Shown here: positions 34,128 through 43,448 of the stretch, piece by piece
How the letters are laid out: each line of letters starts with the position of its first letter
How positions within the stretch are numbered: position 1 is the stretch's first letter
NCBI RefSeq assembly: GCF_003248355.1
Contig: NZ_QKWY01000001.1
Coordinates: 372,001-436,000, forward strand
Length of the DNA stretch: 64,000 bases
DNA from: Streptomyces sp. AC1-42W
Lineage (GTDB): Bacteria > Actinomycetota > Actinomycetes > Streptomycetales > Streptomycetaceae
Direction: 5' to 3'
Notes under the pieces: generated by a model
What the model was told of the DNA's origin: nothing
Database searches by the model: none
Seen by the model: only the letters and a program-made list of their open reading frames with translations
Program-made: the position numbers and the translations under genes

Positions 34128-34778
34128 GTGGCCTGTGACCTGTGGCTGGTCCCCCTCGTCGATGTGCTGTGCCAGAGCCCCGACAACCCGTTCGCCGAAG
34201 AGATCGCCCTCTACGACAAGGCCCTGGGCGAGGCGGGACTCCCGCCCGTCCCCGTCTACGCCTACATGCCGGGGCTGACCGGGGACGTGGCCCCGGTGGC
34301 CGGCTTCGACTACGACGCGCTGCATCTGCTGCGCCGCGCCTATCTGCTCCAGCTCAGCGGCCTCGCCGTCGCCCCGGTCGACGAGCTGGGCGGCGACTAC
34401 GAGCAGTTGCTGGAGATGTTCGAGCAGACGGCCCGGCAGTCGCACCTGGTGTGGCACTTCGACCACGCGGGGGCGTACGTCCCGCTCGACTTCGCCGCCC
34501 CCGTCTCCACCGACGACCTGCTGGCGGCGGGCGGCCCGCTCGGTTCGGCGCACGGGCTGCTGCGGGAACTGGAGTTCGTCGCCCCGGCCCTCGGCATCGA
34601 CCCGGCGAACCCGCCGGCCGCGCCCCTGCCGCCCGCGGCCCCCACCGAGCTGGAGGAACCGGCGAACTCCGTCCCGTACGACGACGATCCGTTCGCCCGC
34701 GAGCGCCACGTCTGGCTCGGCCTGCACGCGGCGGTCACCCGCAGCCTCGCCCAGGGCTCGATGATCGTCTTCAGCTGA
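34128..34778 (+). CDS. Conserved hypothetical protein
   Basis: I do not recognise this 216-residue soluble protein. It starts CDLWLVPLVDVLCQSPDNPF and is rich in acidic residues. A Pro/Ala-rich linker sits near 165-180, followed by a final conserved-looking block (FARERHVWLGLHAAVTRSLAQGSMIVF). It has no signal peptide, membrane helix or catalytic signature. The GTG start follows GGAGAGCGAG. It converges on the SLATT gene, with only 24 bp between the two stops. Confidence 0.65.
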   Translation: MACDLWLVPLVDVLCQSPDNPFAEEIALYDKALGEAGLPPVPVYAYMPGLTGDVAPVAGFDYDALHLLRRAYLLQLSGLAVAPVDELGGDYEQLLEMFEQTARQSHLVWHFDHAGAYVPLDFAAPVSTDDLLAAGGPLGSAHGLLRELEFVAPALGIDPANPPAAPLPPAAPTELEEPANSVPYDDDPFARERHVWLGLHAAVTRSLAQGSMIVFS

Positions 34779-34802
34779 CCCGGCCCCGGAGCCCCGCACC
34801 GG

Positions 34803-35600
34803 TCAGCGCGGGGACTCCGGCGGCCGCTGCCGCGGCATGTTCGGCCGGCCCATCGACTGGAGCGGGAAGCGGTGCGTCGTACCCGGCTCGGGGCGCCCGT
34901 TCCCCGAGCCGCCGGAGACCAGGGCCTGCATCCCCAGCGGCGCGGGACCGGCCCGGAACTCCACCATCCAGTCGGCCGTCTCCGACCGGACCAGCTCCGT
35001 GATGTCCTCGGAGAAGCGGCGCAGCACGCCCAGACAGCGCTCGGTCGCCTCGCTCGCCGTCCCCTCGGTCGGCCCCAGCACCTCTCGTACGCACTCCGAG
35101 GACCAGTCGAACCGCAGCACCTGGAGCCTGCGCTGCACGGCCTGCGCCGTCGCCAGATTCCTTATCCAGCCCGAGGTCAGTCCGAAGTACCGGTCGCACG
35201 CCATGCAGGCGGCGCCGAGCAGCAGCGACAGGTAGCCCCAGCCCGCCGCGCCCTCCAGCGCTCCCGTCAGGTCGAGCAGCGGCAGGGCGGCGCCCGCGAC
35301 CACCCCGGCCGCGGTGCCCAGCCGCAGCGCCCTGGCGGCCCGCCGCTTCCACAGCCGGTCGTTCAGATACCAGTCGGCGGTGCGCAGGGCGTCCGCCTCC
35401 AGCCAGCGGTAGAGCTCGTCCAGCCGCTGGGACGGTTCGCCCCAGTCGCCCAGCGGGAACGGCTCCCCGGTCAGGTCACGGCCCCGCCCCGCGCGGCTCC
35501 CGGCGCCGGAGCCCGTGCCGGAAGGAGCGGCCGCGCCCGCCTGACCGGGCGTGCCGGACTTGCGGGGCGGCACTTCGGGCTGCATCTCCGGCTGACTCAC
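34803..35600 (-). CDS. SLATT domain-containing membrane protein
   Basis: This 265-residue protein has a disordered Pro/Gly N-terminus, then the SLATT pattern. A helix with LYRWLEADALRTADWYLNDRLWKRRAARALRLG precedes two membrane helices (TAAGVVAGAALPLLDL and GWGYLSLLLGAACMACD). A long C-terminal helical region (GWIRNLATAQAVQRRLQVLRFDW) follows. SLATT proteins are predicted pore-forming effectors, often beside nucleotide-signal systems; none is adjacent here. GTG at 35600 is chosen because AGGAG precedes it by 7 nt; upstream ATGs have no ribosome binding site. Confidence 0.75.
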   Translation of the reverse strand: MSQPEMQPEVPPRKSGTPGQAGAAAPSGTGSGAGSRAGRGRDLTGEPFPLGDWGEPSQRLDELYRWLEADALRTADWYLNDRLWKRRAARALRLGTAAGVVAGAALPLLDLTGALEGAAGWGYLSLLLGAACMACDRYFGLTSGWIRNLATAQAVQRRLQVLRFDWSSECVREVLGPTEGTASEATERCLGVLRRFSEDITELVRSETADWMVEFRAGPAPLGMQALVSGGSGNGRPEPGTTHRFPLQSMGRPNMPRQRPPESPR

Positions 35601-35980
35601 CGGGGTACTCCTCTGCATGCTGCATATAGCGACGCGTGCTCTCGACCGCGTACTCGACGACGGGGCGGACCCTGCTCTGCTCCCTGGCTGCTCCATGCCT
35701 CCGGACGCGACGGGCAGTCCCCCGTGCGTAACCATGCGTGACGGGAAGTATGCGCGTGCGTACCGGGGCGCATGCCCTTCCTACCGCCGAATGGTGGGCC
35801 GTGGGATCGAAATCGCGGTATTCCCGCGTGCGTACGGCCTCTGGTCAGGTATAGGAGTCCCGGCACCACTTCCCGGATCTCACTCGAAAGAGTTGCGTCC
35901 CGGCGGGTGGGGCGTACCGCCCGGTGACCACGTAGGCTCGGCGTACCGAAACATTTGTCGTCGAAATGCCTGGAGTGACC
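35601..35980. other. Intergenic region with GTGCGTA-type repeats
   Basis: These 380 bp between divergent SLATT and ybaB genes contain several copies of a GTGCGTA-like heptamer on the + strand (for example near 35723, 35756 and 35838), with related CATGCGT forms. I see no convincing gene. The repeats may be regulatory or chance in GC-rich sequence. Confidence 0.3.
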
Positions 35981-36319
35981 GTGATTCCCGGTGGTGGTCA
36001 GCCCAATATGCAGCAGCTGCTGCAGCAGGCCCAGAAGATGCAGCAGGAGCTGGCGCGGGCGCAGGAGGAACTCGCCAGGACCGAGGTGGACGGTCAGGCG
36101 GGCGGCGGCCTGGTCAAGGCGACGGTCAACGGCTCGGGTGAGCTGCGCGGCCTCGTGATCGACCCGAAGGCGGTGGACCCGGAGGACACCGAGACCCTCG
36201 CGGACCTCGTCGTCGCGGCGGTCCAGGCGGCCAACGAGAACGCCCAGCAGCTCCAGCAGCAGAAGCTCGGGCCGTTGACCCAGGGCCTGGGCGGCGGCGT
36301 GCCCGGCCTGCCGTTCTGA
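35981..36319 (+). CDS. ybaB: YbaB/EbfC family nucleoid-associated protein
   Basis: This small DNA-binding dimer of 112 residues opens [23 protein letters not shown], a helix with coiled-coil character, then [20 protein letters not shown] and [21 protein letters not shown]. The end is Gly-rich ([11 protein letters not shown]). The pairing with recR is widespread in bacteria and suggests a role in recombination or nucleoid structure. I start at GTG 35981 because TGGAG lies 5 nt upstream; an ATG 15 nt earlier has no ribosome binding site. Confidence 0.88.
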   Translation: MIPGGGQPNMQQLLQQAQKMQQELARAQEELARTEVDGQAGGGLVKATVNGSGELRGLVIDPKAVDPEDTETLADLVVAAVQAANENAQQLQQQKLGPLTQGLGGGVPGLPF

Positions 36320-36419
36320 CCGGCCGTACACCCGAGGCCGCCGACCGCATACCCAAGAGCGTACGTAGCCCCTACGGTACGTACCACGACTCAGCCGACT
36401 CAGTCAGGAAGGCGTTCCG

Positions 36420-37019
36420 TTGTACGAAGGCGTGGTTCAGGACCTCATCGACGAACTGGGCAGGCTGCCCGGCGTCGGTCCCAAGAGCGCGCAGCGGATC
36501 GCCTTCCACGTCCTCCAGGCGGAGCCCACGGACGTGCGGCGCCTCGCCCATGCCCTCCTGGAGGTCAAGGACAAGGTCCGCTTCTGCGCGGTCTGCGGCA
36601 ATGTGGCCCAGCAGGAGGAGTGCGGCATCTGCCGCGACCAGCGGCGCGACCGTTCGGTCATCTGCGTGGTCGAGGAGCCCAAGGACGTCGTCGCGATCGA
36701 GCGGACCCGTGAGTTCCGGGGCCGCTACCACGTGCTGGGCGGGGCGATCAGCCCCATCGAGGGCGTCGGGCCGGACGATCTGCGCATCCGCGAGCTGCTG
36801 GCCCGCCTCGCGGACGGCTCCATCACCGAGCTGATCCTGGCGACCGACCCCAATCTGGAGGGCGAGGCCACCGCGACGTACCTGGCGCGGATGGTCAAGC
36901 CGATGGGCCTGCGCGTCACCCGGCTGGCGAGCGGCCTGCCGGTGGGCGGCGACCTGGAGTACGCGGACGAGGTCACCCTCGGCCGCGCCTTCGAGGGGAG
37001 GCGGCTGCTCGATGTCTGA
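36420..37019 (+). CDS. recR: Recombination mediator protein RecR
   Basis: This 199-residue protein works with RecO to load RecA at gaps. It shows the N-terminal [30 protein letters not shown] (HhH), the four-cysteine zinc finger [16 protein letters not shown], and a Toprim domain ([12 protein letters not shown] through [16 protein letters not shown]). The start codon is TTG, preceded by AGGAAGG at 8 nt; it is the only start that gives the conserved N-terminus. dnaX, its usual partner in many bacteria, is not adjacent, as is usual in Streptomyces. Confidence 0.95.
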   Translation: MYEGVVQDLIDELGRLPGVGPKSAQRIAFHVLQAEPTDVRRLAHALLEVKDKVRFCAVCGNVAQQEECGICRDQRRDRSVICVVEEPKDVVAIERTREFRGRYHVLGGAISPIEGVGPDDLRIRELLARLADGSITELILATDPNLEGEATATYLARMVKPMGLRVTRLASGLPVGGDLEYADEVTLGRAFEGRRLLDV

Positions 37020-37111
37020 GGCGCCCGCCACCGCGGCTCACAAGGGCTTTATGTTCCGCGCGGTTATCGTCTACCCACCGTCTCCGACCGTGCACACGGG
37101 AGGTCTCCTCG

Positions 37112-37771
37112 ATGTCTGACGCCACGTTGAACACCGTCACCCAGGACCCCGGCGACTTCGCGGTCCAGATCGCCGACCAGATCAAGACGTTCATCGTCGC
37201 GGTCACCGAGGTGTCCAGGGTCGAGGAGCCGGAAGAGGCCGTTCCGGTGCTGCTCCTCCAGGTCTCCCAGCTCCTGCTGGCCGGCGGCCGGCTCGGCGCG
37301 TACGAGGACATCCTCCCCGACGAGCGCTACGAGCCGGATCTCGGCGCCGAGCCCGACGCGGACGGCCTGCGGGAGCGCTTCGCGGCCCTCCTGGAGCCGA
37401 TCGACGTCTACTCCGAGGTCTTCGACCCGTACGAGCCGCGCAAGGCCCCCGTCGCGGCCCGTATCTCCGACGACCTGGCCGACCTCGTCACCGATCTGCG
37501 CCACGGCCTGGCTCATTACGAGGAGGACCGCACCACGGAGGCCCTGTGGTGGTGGCAGTTCTCCTACTTCTCCAACTGGGGCTCCACCGCGTCGGCCACC
37601 CTGCGCGCCCTTCAGTCCCTGATCGCCCACATCCGCCTCAACCAGCCCCTCCAGGAGCTGGACGGCCTGGACACCGACCAGGACGCCGGCGACGAGGACC
37701 TGGCCGAGGAGGCGGGCCGCGTCATGGTCGAGGAGATCGCGGGCCCGCTGGGCCTGCGGCCGGTGAAGTAG
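37112..37771 (+). CDS. DUF5063 domain-containing protein
   Basis: This 219-residue acidic soluble protein is conserved after recR in streptomycetes. Features are FAVQIADQIKTFIVAVTEVS, LLLQVSQLLLAGGRLGAYEDILPDERYEPD, and ALWWWQFSYFSNWGSTASATLRALQSLIAH. The function is unknown and no catalytic motif is visible. The ATG follows GGGAGG at good distance. Spacing of about 90 bp from recR allows co-transcription. Confidence 0.75.
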   Translation: MSDATLNTVTQDPGDFAVQIADQIKTFIVAVTEVSRVEEPEEAVPVLLLQVSQLLLAGGRLGAYEDILPDERYEPDLGAEPDADGLRERFAALLEPIDVYSEVFDPYEPRKAPVAARISDDLADLVTDLRHGLAHYEEDRTTEALWWWQFSYFSNWGSTASATLRALQSLIAHIRLNQPLQELDGLDTDQDAGDEDLAEEAGRVMVEEIAGPLGLRPVK

Positions 37772-38010
37772 CGGGAGGCCCCGGCCGGCCTCCGGGGGCC
37801 GGTGCTCCACCGACCGACCGTGTGTGGCCTGGGCCACAAAGGGGAATGCGTACGGGTTCGGTGGGCAGCAGGGCGGTACGAGCGGTTCGGAGCGACACGC
37901 CGACGATCAAGTGGTGAGCGGGACATCTCACCATGTGGTATCAGCGGGGCGATTCCGGGCTGCTCGTTAAACTGAGCCGACCGCAGTAATGGACTGAGCG
38001 AGGAGCGCAC

Positions 38011-39282
38011 GTGGGCCTTGTCGTGCAGAAGTACGGAGGCTCCTCCGTAGCCGATGCCGAGGGCATCAAGCGTGTCGCCAAGCGAATCGTCGATGCCAAG
38101 AAGAGCGGCAACCAGGTGGTTGTCGTGGTGTCAGCGATGGGCGACACGACGGACGAGCTGATCGATCTCGCCGAGCAGGTATCCCCGATACCGGCCGGGC
38201 GTGAGTTCGACATGCTGCTGACCGCGGGAGAGCGGATCTCCATGGCGCTGCTGGCCATGGCGATCAGGAACCTGGGCCACGACGCCCAGTCGTTCACCGG
38301 CAGCCAGGCAGGCGTGATCACCGACTCGGTCCACAACAAAGCGCGCATCATCGATGTGACGCCGGGCCGTATCCGCACGGCGCTGGACGAGGGGAACATC
38401 GCGATCGTCGCGGGGTTCCAGGGTGTGTCCCAGGACAAGAAGGACATCACCACCCTCGGCCGCGGCGGGTCCGACACCACCGCCGTCGCCCTCGCGGCGG
38501 CGCTGGAAGCCGACGTCTGCGAGATCTACACCGACGTGGACGGCGTGTTCACCGCCGACCCGCGGGTCGTCACGAAGGCCCGCAAGATCGACTGGATCTC
38601 CTTCGAGGACATGCTGGAGCTGGCCGCGTCCGGCTCCAAGGTGCTGCTGCACCGCTGCGTCGAGTACGCACGCCGTTACAACATTCCGATCCACGTCCGC
38701 TCGTCCTTCTCCGGACTGCGCGGGACCTGGGTCAGCAACGAGCCGCAAGGGGACCAGAAGGTGGAGCACGCGATCATCTCCGGAGTCGCCCATGACGTCT
38801 CCGAGGCCAAGATCACCGTCGTCGGCGTGCCCGACAAGCCGGGCGAGGCCGCCGCGATCTTCCGCACGATCGCGAACGCCGAGGTCAACATCGACATGGT
38901 GGTGCAGAACGTCTCCGCCGCCTCGACCGGCCTGACCGACATCTCGTTCACGCTGCCGAAGGCCGAGGGCCGCAAGGCCATCGACGCCCTGGAGCGCAAC
39001 CGCGGAGTCATCGGCTTCGAGTCGCTGCGCTACGACGACCAGATCGCCAAGATCTCCCTGGTCGGCGCCGGCATGAAGACCAACCCCGGTGTGACCGCGG
39101 GCTTCTTCGAGGCGCTGTCCGACGCCGGTGTGAACATCGAGCTGATCTCGACGTCCGAGATCCGCATCTCGGTGGTCACCCGCGCCGACGACGTCAACGA
39201 GGCCGTGCGCGCCGTGCACACCGCCTTCGGCCTCGACAGCGACTCCGACGAGGCAGTCGTCTACGGGGGCACCGGCCGATGA
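38011..39282 (+). CDS. ask: Aspartate kinase (alpha subunit)
   Basis: This enzyme phosphorylates aspartate, opening the lysine/threonine/methionine/diaminopimelate route. The 423 residues include [12 protein letters not shown] (substrate/ATP), [41 protein letters not shown], and two C-terminal ACT domains ([17 protein letters not shown] and [19 protein letters not shown]) that bind Lys and Thr for feedback inhibition. The GTG follows GAGGAGCGCAC. It overlaps asd by 4 bp (ATGA), so the two form an operon. Confidence 0.95.
   Translation: MGLVVQKYGGSSVADAEGIKRVAKRIVDAKKSGNQVVVVVSAMGDTTDELIDLAEQVSPIPAGREFDMLLTAGERISMALLAMAIRNLGHDAQSFTGSQAGVITDSVHNKARIIDVTPGRIRTALDEGNIAIVAGFQGVSQDKKDITTLGRGGSDTTAVALAAALEADVCEIYTDVDGVFTADPRVVTKARKIDWISFEDMLELAASGSKVLLHRCVEYARRYNIPIHVRSSFSGLRGTWVSNEPQGDQKVEHAIISGVAHDVSEAKITVVGVPDKPGEAAAIFRTIANAEVNIDMVVQNVSAASTGLTDISFTLPKAEGRKAIDALERNRGVIGFESLRYDDQIAKISLVGAGMKTNPGVTAGFFEALSDAGVNIELISTSEIRISVVTRADDVNEAVRAVHTAFGLDSDSDEAVVYGGTGR
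38761..39282 (+). CDS. ask: Aspartate kinase beta subunit (internal in-frame start)
   Basis: GTG at codon 251 of ask is preceded by AAGGGGA (38747-38753) at 7 nt, an excellent ribosome binding site inside the coding region. Starting there yields 173 residues holding just the two ACT domains. Actinobacterial aspartate kinases such as that of Corynebacterium are alpha2-beta2 enzymes with a beta subunit of this length made from an internal start. The same arrangement is inferred here. Confidence 0.7.
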   Translation: MEHAIISGVAHDVSEAKITVVGVPDKPGEAAAIFRTIANAEVNIDMVVQNVSAASTGLTDISFTLPKAEGRKAIDALERNRGVIGFESLRYDDQIAKISLVGAGMKTNPGVTAGFFEALSDAGVNIELISTSEIRISVVTRADDVNEAVRAVHTAFGLDSDSDEAVVYGGTGR

Positions 39283-40343
39283 CCGGACGCCGCCCTTCGC
39301 TCGCGGTCGTCGGCGCGACCGGGGCGATCGGTGGCGTCATGCTCCAGATCCTCTCGCAGCACGCGGACGTCTGGGGCGAGGTCAGACTCGTCGCCTCACC
39401 GCGTTCGGCCGGCCGCAAACTGGTCGTACGCGGTGAGGAGAGCGAGGTCCTCGAACTCACCGAAGAGGTCTTCGAGGGCATCGACGTGGCGCTCTTCCTG
39501 GTGCCCGCCGAGGTCTCCGCACGCTGGGCGCCGCTCGCCGCGTCCAAGGGCGCCGTCGTCATCGACGACTCCGCCGCCTTCCGGATGGACGGCGACGTTC
39601 CGCTCGTCGTGCCCGAGATCAACCCGCATGCCGTACGGATGCGGCCGCGCGGCATCGTCGCGAACCCCAACTGCACCACGCTGGCGCTGATCGTCGCCGT
39701 CGGCGCCCTGCACGCCGAGTTCGGCCTGCGGGAACTGGTCGTCTCCTCCTACCAGGCCGTCAGCGGCGCCGGACGCGACGGCGTCGCCGTACTGCGCGAA
39801 CAGCTGTCGATGGTGGCCGGTACCGAACTCGGTACGAAGCCGGGCGACGTACGCCGCGTCGTGGGCGACACGCACGGCGGCCCGTTCGCCGCGCCCGTCG
39901 CGCTCAACGTCGTCCCGTGGGCCGGGACGGACGCGGGGGACGGCTGGTCCTCGGAGGAGCTGTCCATCCGCGACGAGTGCCGCAAGATCCTCGACCTGCC
40001 GGCCCTGCGGGTGTCGGCGACCTGCGTGTATGTCCCCGTCGTCGCCACGCACTCCATGTCCGTGCACGCGCGCTTCGAGAACGAGGTCGCGGTCGACCGG
40101 GCCCACGAGATCCTGGCGACGGCCCCCGGCGTGGTGCTGTACGACAGCCCCGGCGCCGGCGACTTCCCGACCCCTTCCGACGTGGTCGGCACCGACCCGA
40201 CCTGGGTCGGCCGGGTACGGCGCTCGCTGGACGACCCCCGCGCGCTGGAACTGTTCGTCTGCGGCGACAACCTGCGCAAGGGCGCGGCGCTCAACGTGGC
40301 CCAGATCGCGGAGTCGGTGGCCGCCGAGCTCCCCCGCTCCTGA
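39279..40343 (+). CDS. asd: Aspartate-semialdehyde dehydrogenase
   Basis: This enzyme reduces aspartyl phosphate to aspartate semialdehyde with NADPH, using the product of the preceding kinase. The 354 residues show [16 protein letters not shown] (NADP loop), catalytic Cys132 in [25 protein letters not shown] and [15 protein letters not shown]. The substrate-binding Arg and active-site His lie in the [23 protein letters not shown] region. It is translationally coupled to ask. The product feeds cell-wall diaminopimelate, lysine, threonine and methionine. Confidence 0.95.
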   Translation: MTGRRPSLAVVGATGAIGGVMLQILSQHADVWGEVRLVASPRSAGRKLVVRGEESEVLELTEEVFEGIDVALFLVPAEVSARWAPLAASKGAVVIDDSAAFRMDGDVPLVVPEINPHAVRMRPRGIVANPNCTTLALIVAVGALHAEFGLRELVVSSYQAVSGAGRDGVAVLREQLSMVAGTELGTKPGDVRRVVGDTHGGPFAAPVALNVVPWAGTDAGDGWSSEELSIRDECRKILDLPALRVSATCVYVPVVATHSMSVHARFENEVAVDRAHEILATAPGVVLYDSPGAGDFPTPSDVVGTDPTWVGRVRRSLDDPRALELFVCGDNLRKGAALNVAQIAESVAAELPRS

Positions 40344-40725
40344 CCAGTCGTGATCATGAGGTCCGGATCGAACCCGTTTCGCACTTTCTGTGAACGATCT
40401 GTGAGCAACTCGCTGGTCTGAACCTCTTGAGCTGGGCAGTCGCCGTGACAGACGATGACCTTTCGGTTCGTTGCAACCGCTGGTCGGACGCCGGGCGTCT
40501 AAGCGGTCACTTCTTGCGCGGCGGGGCGCATGTGCGGGGCATCTGGGAAGAGCGGGTTCGTATGAAGGCGTATCGCAGGGCTTCAAACGCGGTGCCGAAT
40601 GCGTACAACCCTGGCGGGGGGAAGCGTGTCCAACTGGCGTGGCAGAGGTTCTCGATATCACAGTGGTGGGCCCCTTGCGCGGCACTTCGGTGCGACCGCG
40701 CCGACGAGCCCGCGCAGCCGGTGGC
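40344..40725. other. Intergenic region before the sigma factor
   Basis: These 382 bp contain no convincing gene. The longest + frame (from 40427) has atypical composition and runs into the sigma-factor region out of frame. There must be a promoter for the sigma gene, but I cannot single out an ECF-type -35/-10 pair with confidence. Confidence 0.4.
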
Positions 40726-41301
40726 ATGCCCGTGATCGCGCCCATGCCCGCCACGCGTCAGACGGGGCTGCCGTCGCAGCGCGAGGGCGCTGAGGAGAGC
40801 GTGGCAACCGGCACCACCGTCGACCATCTCACCGAAACCTACCGCGCCCACTACCGTTCGCTGCTCGGCCTCGCGGCCCTGCTGCTGGACGACACGGCGT
40901 CCTGCGAGGACGTCGTGCAGGAGGCGTTCATCCGCGTGCACTCGGCGCGCAGCCGGGTCCGCGAGCCCGAGAAGACCCTCGCGTATCTGCGCCAGACCGT
41001 CGTCAACCTCTCGCGTTCCGCGCTCCGCCGCCGCATCCTCGGGCTGAAGCTGCTCTCGAAGCCGATGCCGGACATGGCGAGCGCCGAGGAGGGTGCGTAC
41101 GACCAGCTGGAGCGGGACGCCCTGATCAAGGCGATGCGGGGCCTCCAGCGGCGCCAGCGCGAGGTGCTGGTCCTGCGCTACTTCGCGGACATGACCGAGG
41201 CTCAGGTCGCCGAGACGCTGGGGATATCCCTGGGTTCGGTGAAGGCGTACGGCTCGCGGGGCATCGCGGCCCTGCGCGTGGTGATGGAGGCGCAGGTATG
41301 A
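40726..41301 (+). CDS. ECF-type RNA polymerase sigma factor (SigE-like)
   Basis: The protein has 191 residues from ATG 40726. Sigma region 2 is YRAHYRSLLGLAALLLDDTASCEDVVQEAFIRVH, with TLAYLRQTVVNLSRSALRR next. Region 4 is LQRRQREVLVLRYFADMTEAQVAETLGISLGSVKAYGSRGIAAL, a DNA-binding helix-turn-helix. A GTG at 40801, with GAGGAG just upstream, would give 166 residues and is a good alternative. The stop overlaps the next gene (ATGA), which encodes a membrane protein that may act as its anti-sigma factor. Confidence 0.87.
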   Translation: MPVIAPMPATRQTGLPSQREGAEESVATGTTVDHLTETYRAHYRSLLGLAALLLDDTASCEDVVQEAFIRVHSARSRVREPEKTLAYLRQTVVNLSRSALRRRILGLKLLSKPMPDMASAEEGAYDQLERDALIKAMRGLQRRQREVLVLRYFADMTEAQVAETLGISLGSVKAYGSRGIAALRVVMEAQV

Positions 41302-42431
41302 GCCGGCGCGACGGCCACCACGAGGAACCGGGCGCACGTCCTGCCGGGGACGGCGACACGGTGGGCTTCACGGCCCCGGCCGACCTGTTCGGCGGGGGCG
41401 GCATCGACGAGGAGGCGCTGCGCGGCATGATGCGCGGCGCCGTGCGGGGCCTGGAGCCGAGCGAGGACAGCCTCGACCGGCTGCATCGCGCCGTGCCCGC
41501 CCGGCGGGCCCGGCGACGGCAGGCCCTGGTGGGTGCGGCCGCCGCCGCGCTGCTGATCGGCACCGCGATCCCCGCGTTCGTGCATGTCGCCAACTCGAAG
41601 GGTTCGAGCACCGCGAGCCCCGCCATCGTCGGCCACGGCGAACAGGCGCAGGGCGGGAACGGGGACGAGCCCGGCACCGACTCCGGCAACGGCGGCGGTG
41701 GCGAGCCCGGCGAAGGCCACCCGAACGGCGGGCAGGGCGTTCCGCAGAACACCGCGAGCCCGACCGACAGCAGTGTCCGGGGCCAGGACGGGGACACGGC
41801 AGGCGCCTCCGCCGACCCGGCCGCCAGCGCACAGGGCACCATGCCCGCCTGCGATCCGGGGCAGCTCGGCGTGAAGTCGGCCGGTACCGGCGCCGCGGGT
41901 GCCGACGGCACGGTGTACGGGTCCTTCCGCATCGCCAACGTGTCCAGCGAGGAGTGCGCGGTGAGCAGCGGGGGCACCGTGGGCTTTGAGGCCATGGGCG
42001 CCGCCGACCCGACCCGTATCCAGGTCGTCCGGCACACCGAGGGCGATCCCGCGTCCGGTCTTCCCGACCCCGCGACGGAGGAGGCCATGATGCTGCTGAA
42101 GCCGGACATGGTCTACGAGGTGCAGTTCGCGTGGGTGCCCAAGGACACCTGTCCGTCCACGGGGACCACGCCCTCCCCGACGCCGACGGACGGGGCGGCG
42201 GGCGCCGGCAACGGCGGCTCCACCGGGGCCGCGGTCACCGGCGGCGGCACGGGCGAGAGCGAGACGGGTACGGAGCCCCAGTTCGGCGCCGCGGACGGCG
42301 TGGGCACCGCGCAGGGCAGCATCTCCGTGCGGCACACCCCGGAACCGGGGGCCCCGATCGCGACGACGAAGATCGACAACGCGTGCGCGGGCACGATCTA
42401 CCGCACAGGGGTCCTGGAACCTTCGTCGTAG
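41298..42431 (+). CDS. Membrane protein coupled to the sigma factor (possible anti-sigma role)
   Basis: The first ~70 residues of this 377-residue protein are cytoplasmic (LRGMMRGAVRGLEPSEDSLDRLHRAVPARRARRR). One membrane helix (~77-95, LVGAAAAALLIGTAIPAFVHV) is followed by a long Gly/Ser/Asp-rich low-complexity segment, and an external beta-rich domain with a few Cys (CDPGQLGV, SSEECAVS, KDTCPST). The 4-bp overlap with a sigma gene and the topology suggest an anti-sigma or sensor protein. However, no zinc-binding ZAS motif is present, so the role is open. Confidence 0.75.
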   Translation: MSRRDGHHEEPGARPAGDGDTVGFTAPADLFGGGGIDEEALRGMMRGAVRGLEPSEDSLDRLHRAVPARRARRRQALVGAAAAALLIGTAIPAFVHVANSKGSSTASPAIVGHGEQAQGGNGDEPGTDSGNGGGGEPGEGHPNGGQGVPQNTASPTDSSVRGQDGDTAGASADPAASAQGTMPACDPGQLGVKSAGTGAAGADGTVYGSFRIANVSSEECAVSSGGTVGFEAMGAADPTRIQVVRHTEGDPASGLPDPATEEAMMLLKPDMVYEVQFAWVPKDTCPSTGTTPSPTPTDGAAGAGNGGSTGAAVTGGGTGESETGTEPQFGAADGVGTAQGSISVRHTPEPGAPIATTKIDNACAGTIYRTGVLEPSS

Positions 42432-42513
42432 GACGGGGGCGGCAACCGGGCGGGGCGGCGGGTGGAACGGGCCCGGTGCGCCCGCCGGCGGCCCCGGCGA
42501 GGGCCGGCCCCGC

Positions 42514-43353
42514 TCACGCCCCGGAAGGGGCCTCCGTGTCGGGGACCAGGCCCAGCTTCACGTCCCTGGCCGCCTCGGCCTCGCGCCGGACCAGCCGGAA
42601 CCACATGAAGACCACGAACGCCGCGAAGACGAACCACTCACCCGTGTAGCCCAGGTTCTGGAACGCCTTGAGGTCGAGCCCGCCACCCTCCGGCGCGGAG
42701 GCCGGCACCGGGCGCAGCGCGGTCGCGCCGGACCGGGAGCCGTCGCCCGCCCCGGAGCCTGCGGCCGTGCCCGAGGCGCCCGCGTCGCTCTTCGGGAGCG
42801 TCACCCACGCGTCGTACACGTCGTACGGCACGAGGTTGACCAGCGACGCGGCGCTGATCATGCCCACCTGACCGTCCGGCAGCCCGCCCGTCGCGCCGAC
42901 CCCCGAGCTGCCGGCGTTCTCCGATGCCTGGAGGTCGCCGGTCACCGTGACCTCACCGGCCGGCGCGGGCGGCACACGGGTCCGGCCGGGGTCTCCGGGC
43001 AGCCAGCCGCGCACCACCGGAAGGGCCTTGCCGCTGTCGGTCCGCAGCATGTCCAGGACGTAGAAGCCCTCGCGGTCGTCCAGTTCGCGGCCGGGCACCA
43101 GGAAGCGGTCCGCGTACCGGCCGGTGGCGGTGGCCGGCCGCCCGGAGGTCTCCGTGGTCACGGGCAGCAGCTCGTCGAGCGGCTCGGCCGTCCGGCTGCC
43201 CGGCTCCGGCTGCTCCTGCGCGGCCTCGTGCGTCTGCACGCGGTCCTCGAAGCGGCCGAGCTGCCAGGTGCCCATGAACACGCAGAACGGGATGGCCAGC
43301 ACGACGAAGAGGTTGATCCCCCACCATCGCGGGGTCAGCAGGAACCGGTACAC
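42514..43353 (-). CDS. SURF1 family protein (cytochrome oxidase assembly)
   Basis: This 279-residue membrane protein has the SURF1 layout. An N-terminal helix (WWGINLFVVLAIPFCVFMGTWQLGRFEDR) and a C-terminal helix (GYTGEWFVFAAFVVFMWFRLVRRE) enclose an external loop with ATGRYADRFLVPGRELDDREGFYVLDMLRT and VVRGWLPGD. SURF1 helps insert haem a into aa3 cytochrome oxidase. No cox genes are nearby. It converges with the membrane protein gene ending at 42431. Confidence 0.9.
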   Translation of the reverse strand: MYRFLLTPRWWGINLFVVLAIPFCVFMGTWQLGRFEDRVQTHEAAQEQPEPGSRTAEPLDELLPVTTETSGRPATATGRYADRFLVPGRELDDREGFYVLDMLRTDSGKALPVVRGWLPGDPGRTRVPPAPAGEVTVTGDLQASENAGSSGVGATGGLPDGQVGMISAASLVNLVPYDVYDAWVTLPKSDAGASGTAAGSGAGDGSRSGATALRPVPASAPEGGGLDLKAFQNLGYTGEWFVFAAFVVFMWFRLVRREAEAARDVKLGLVPDTEAPSGA

Positions 43354-43448
43354 CCCTCCACGGTACGGTCTCCGCTCCGGCCGGCCGGAGCGGGGGCACC
43401 CGGAAAGCCCGCCTTTATCCGCCCCCTACGCCCTGCGGACCGGCACCC

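Noticed and set aside
40412..40427. DasR-like sequence (CTGGTCTGAACC) between asd and the sigma gene
   Set aside because: It lacks the central TAGA and has no partner repeat or matching promoter, so chance resemblance is more likely.
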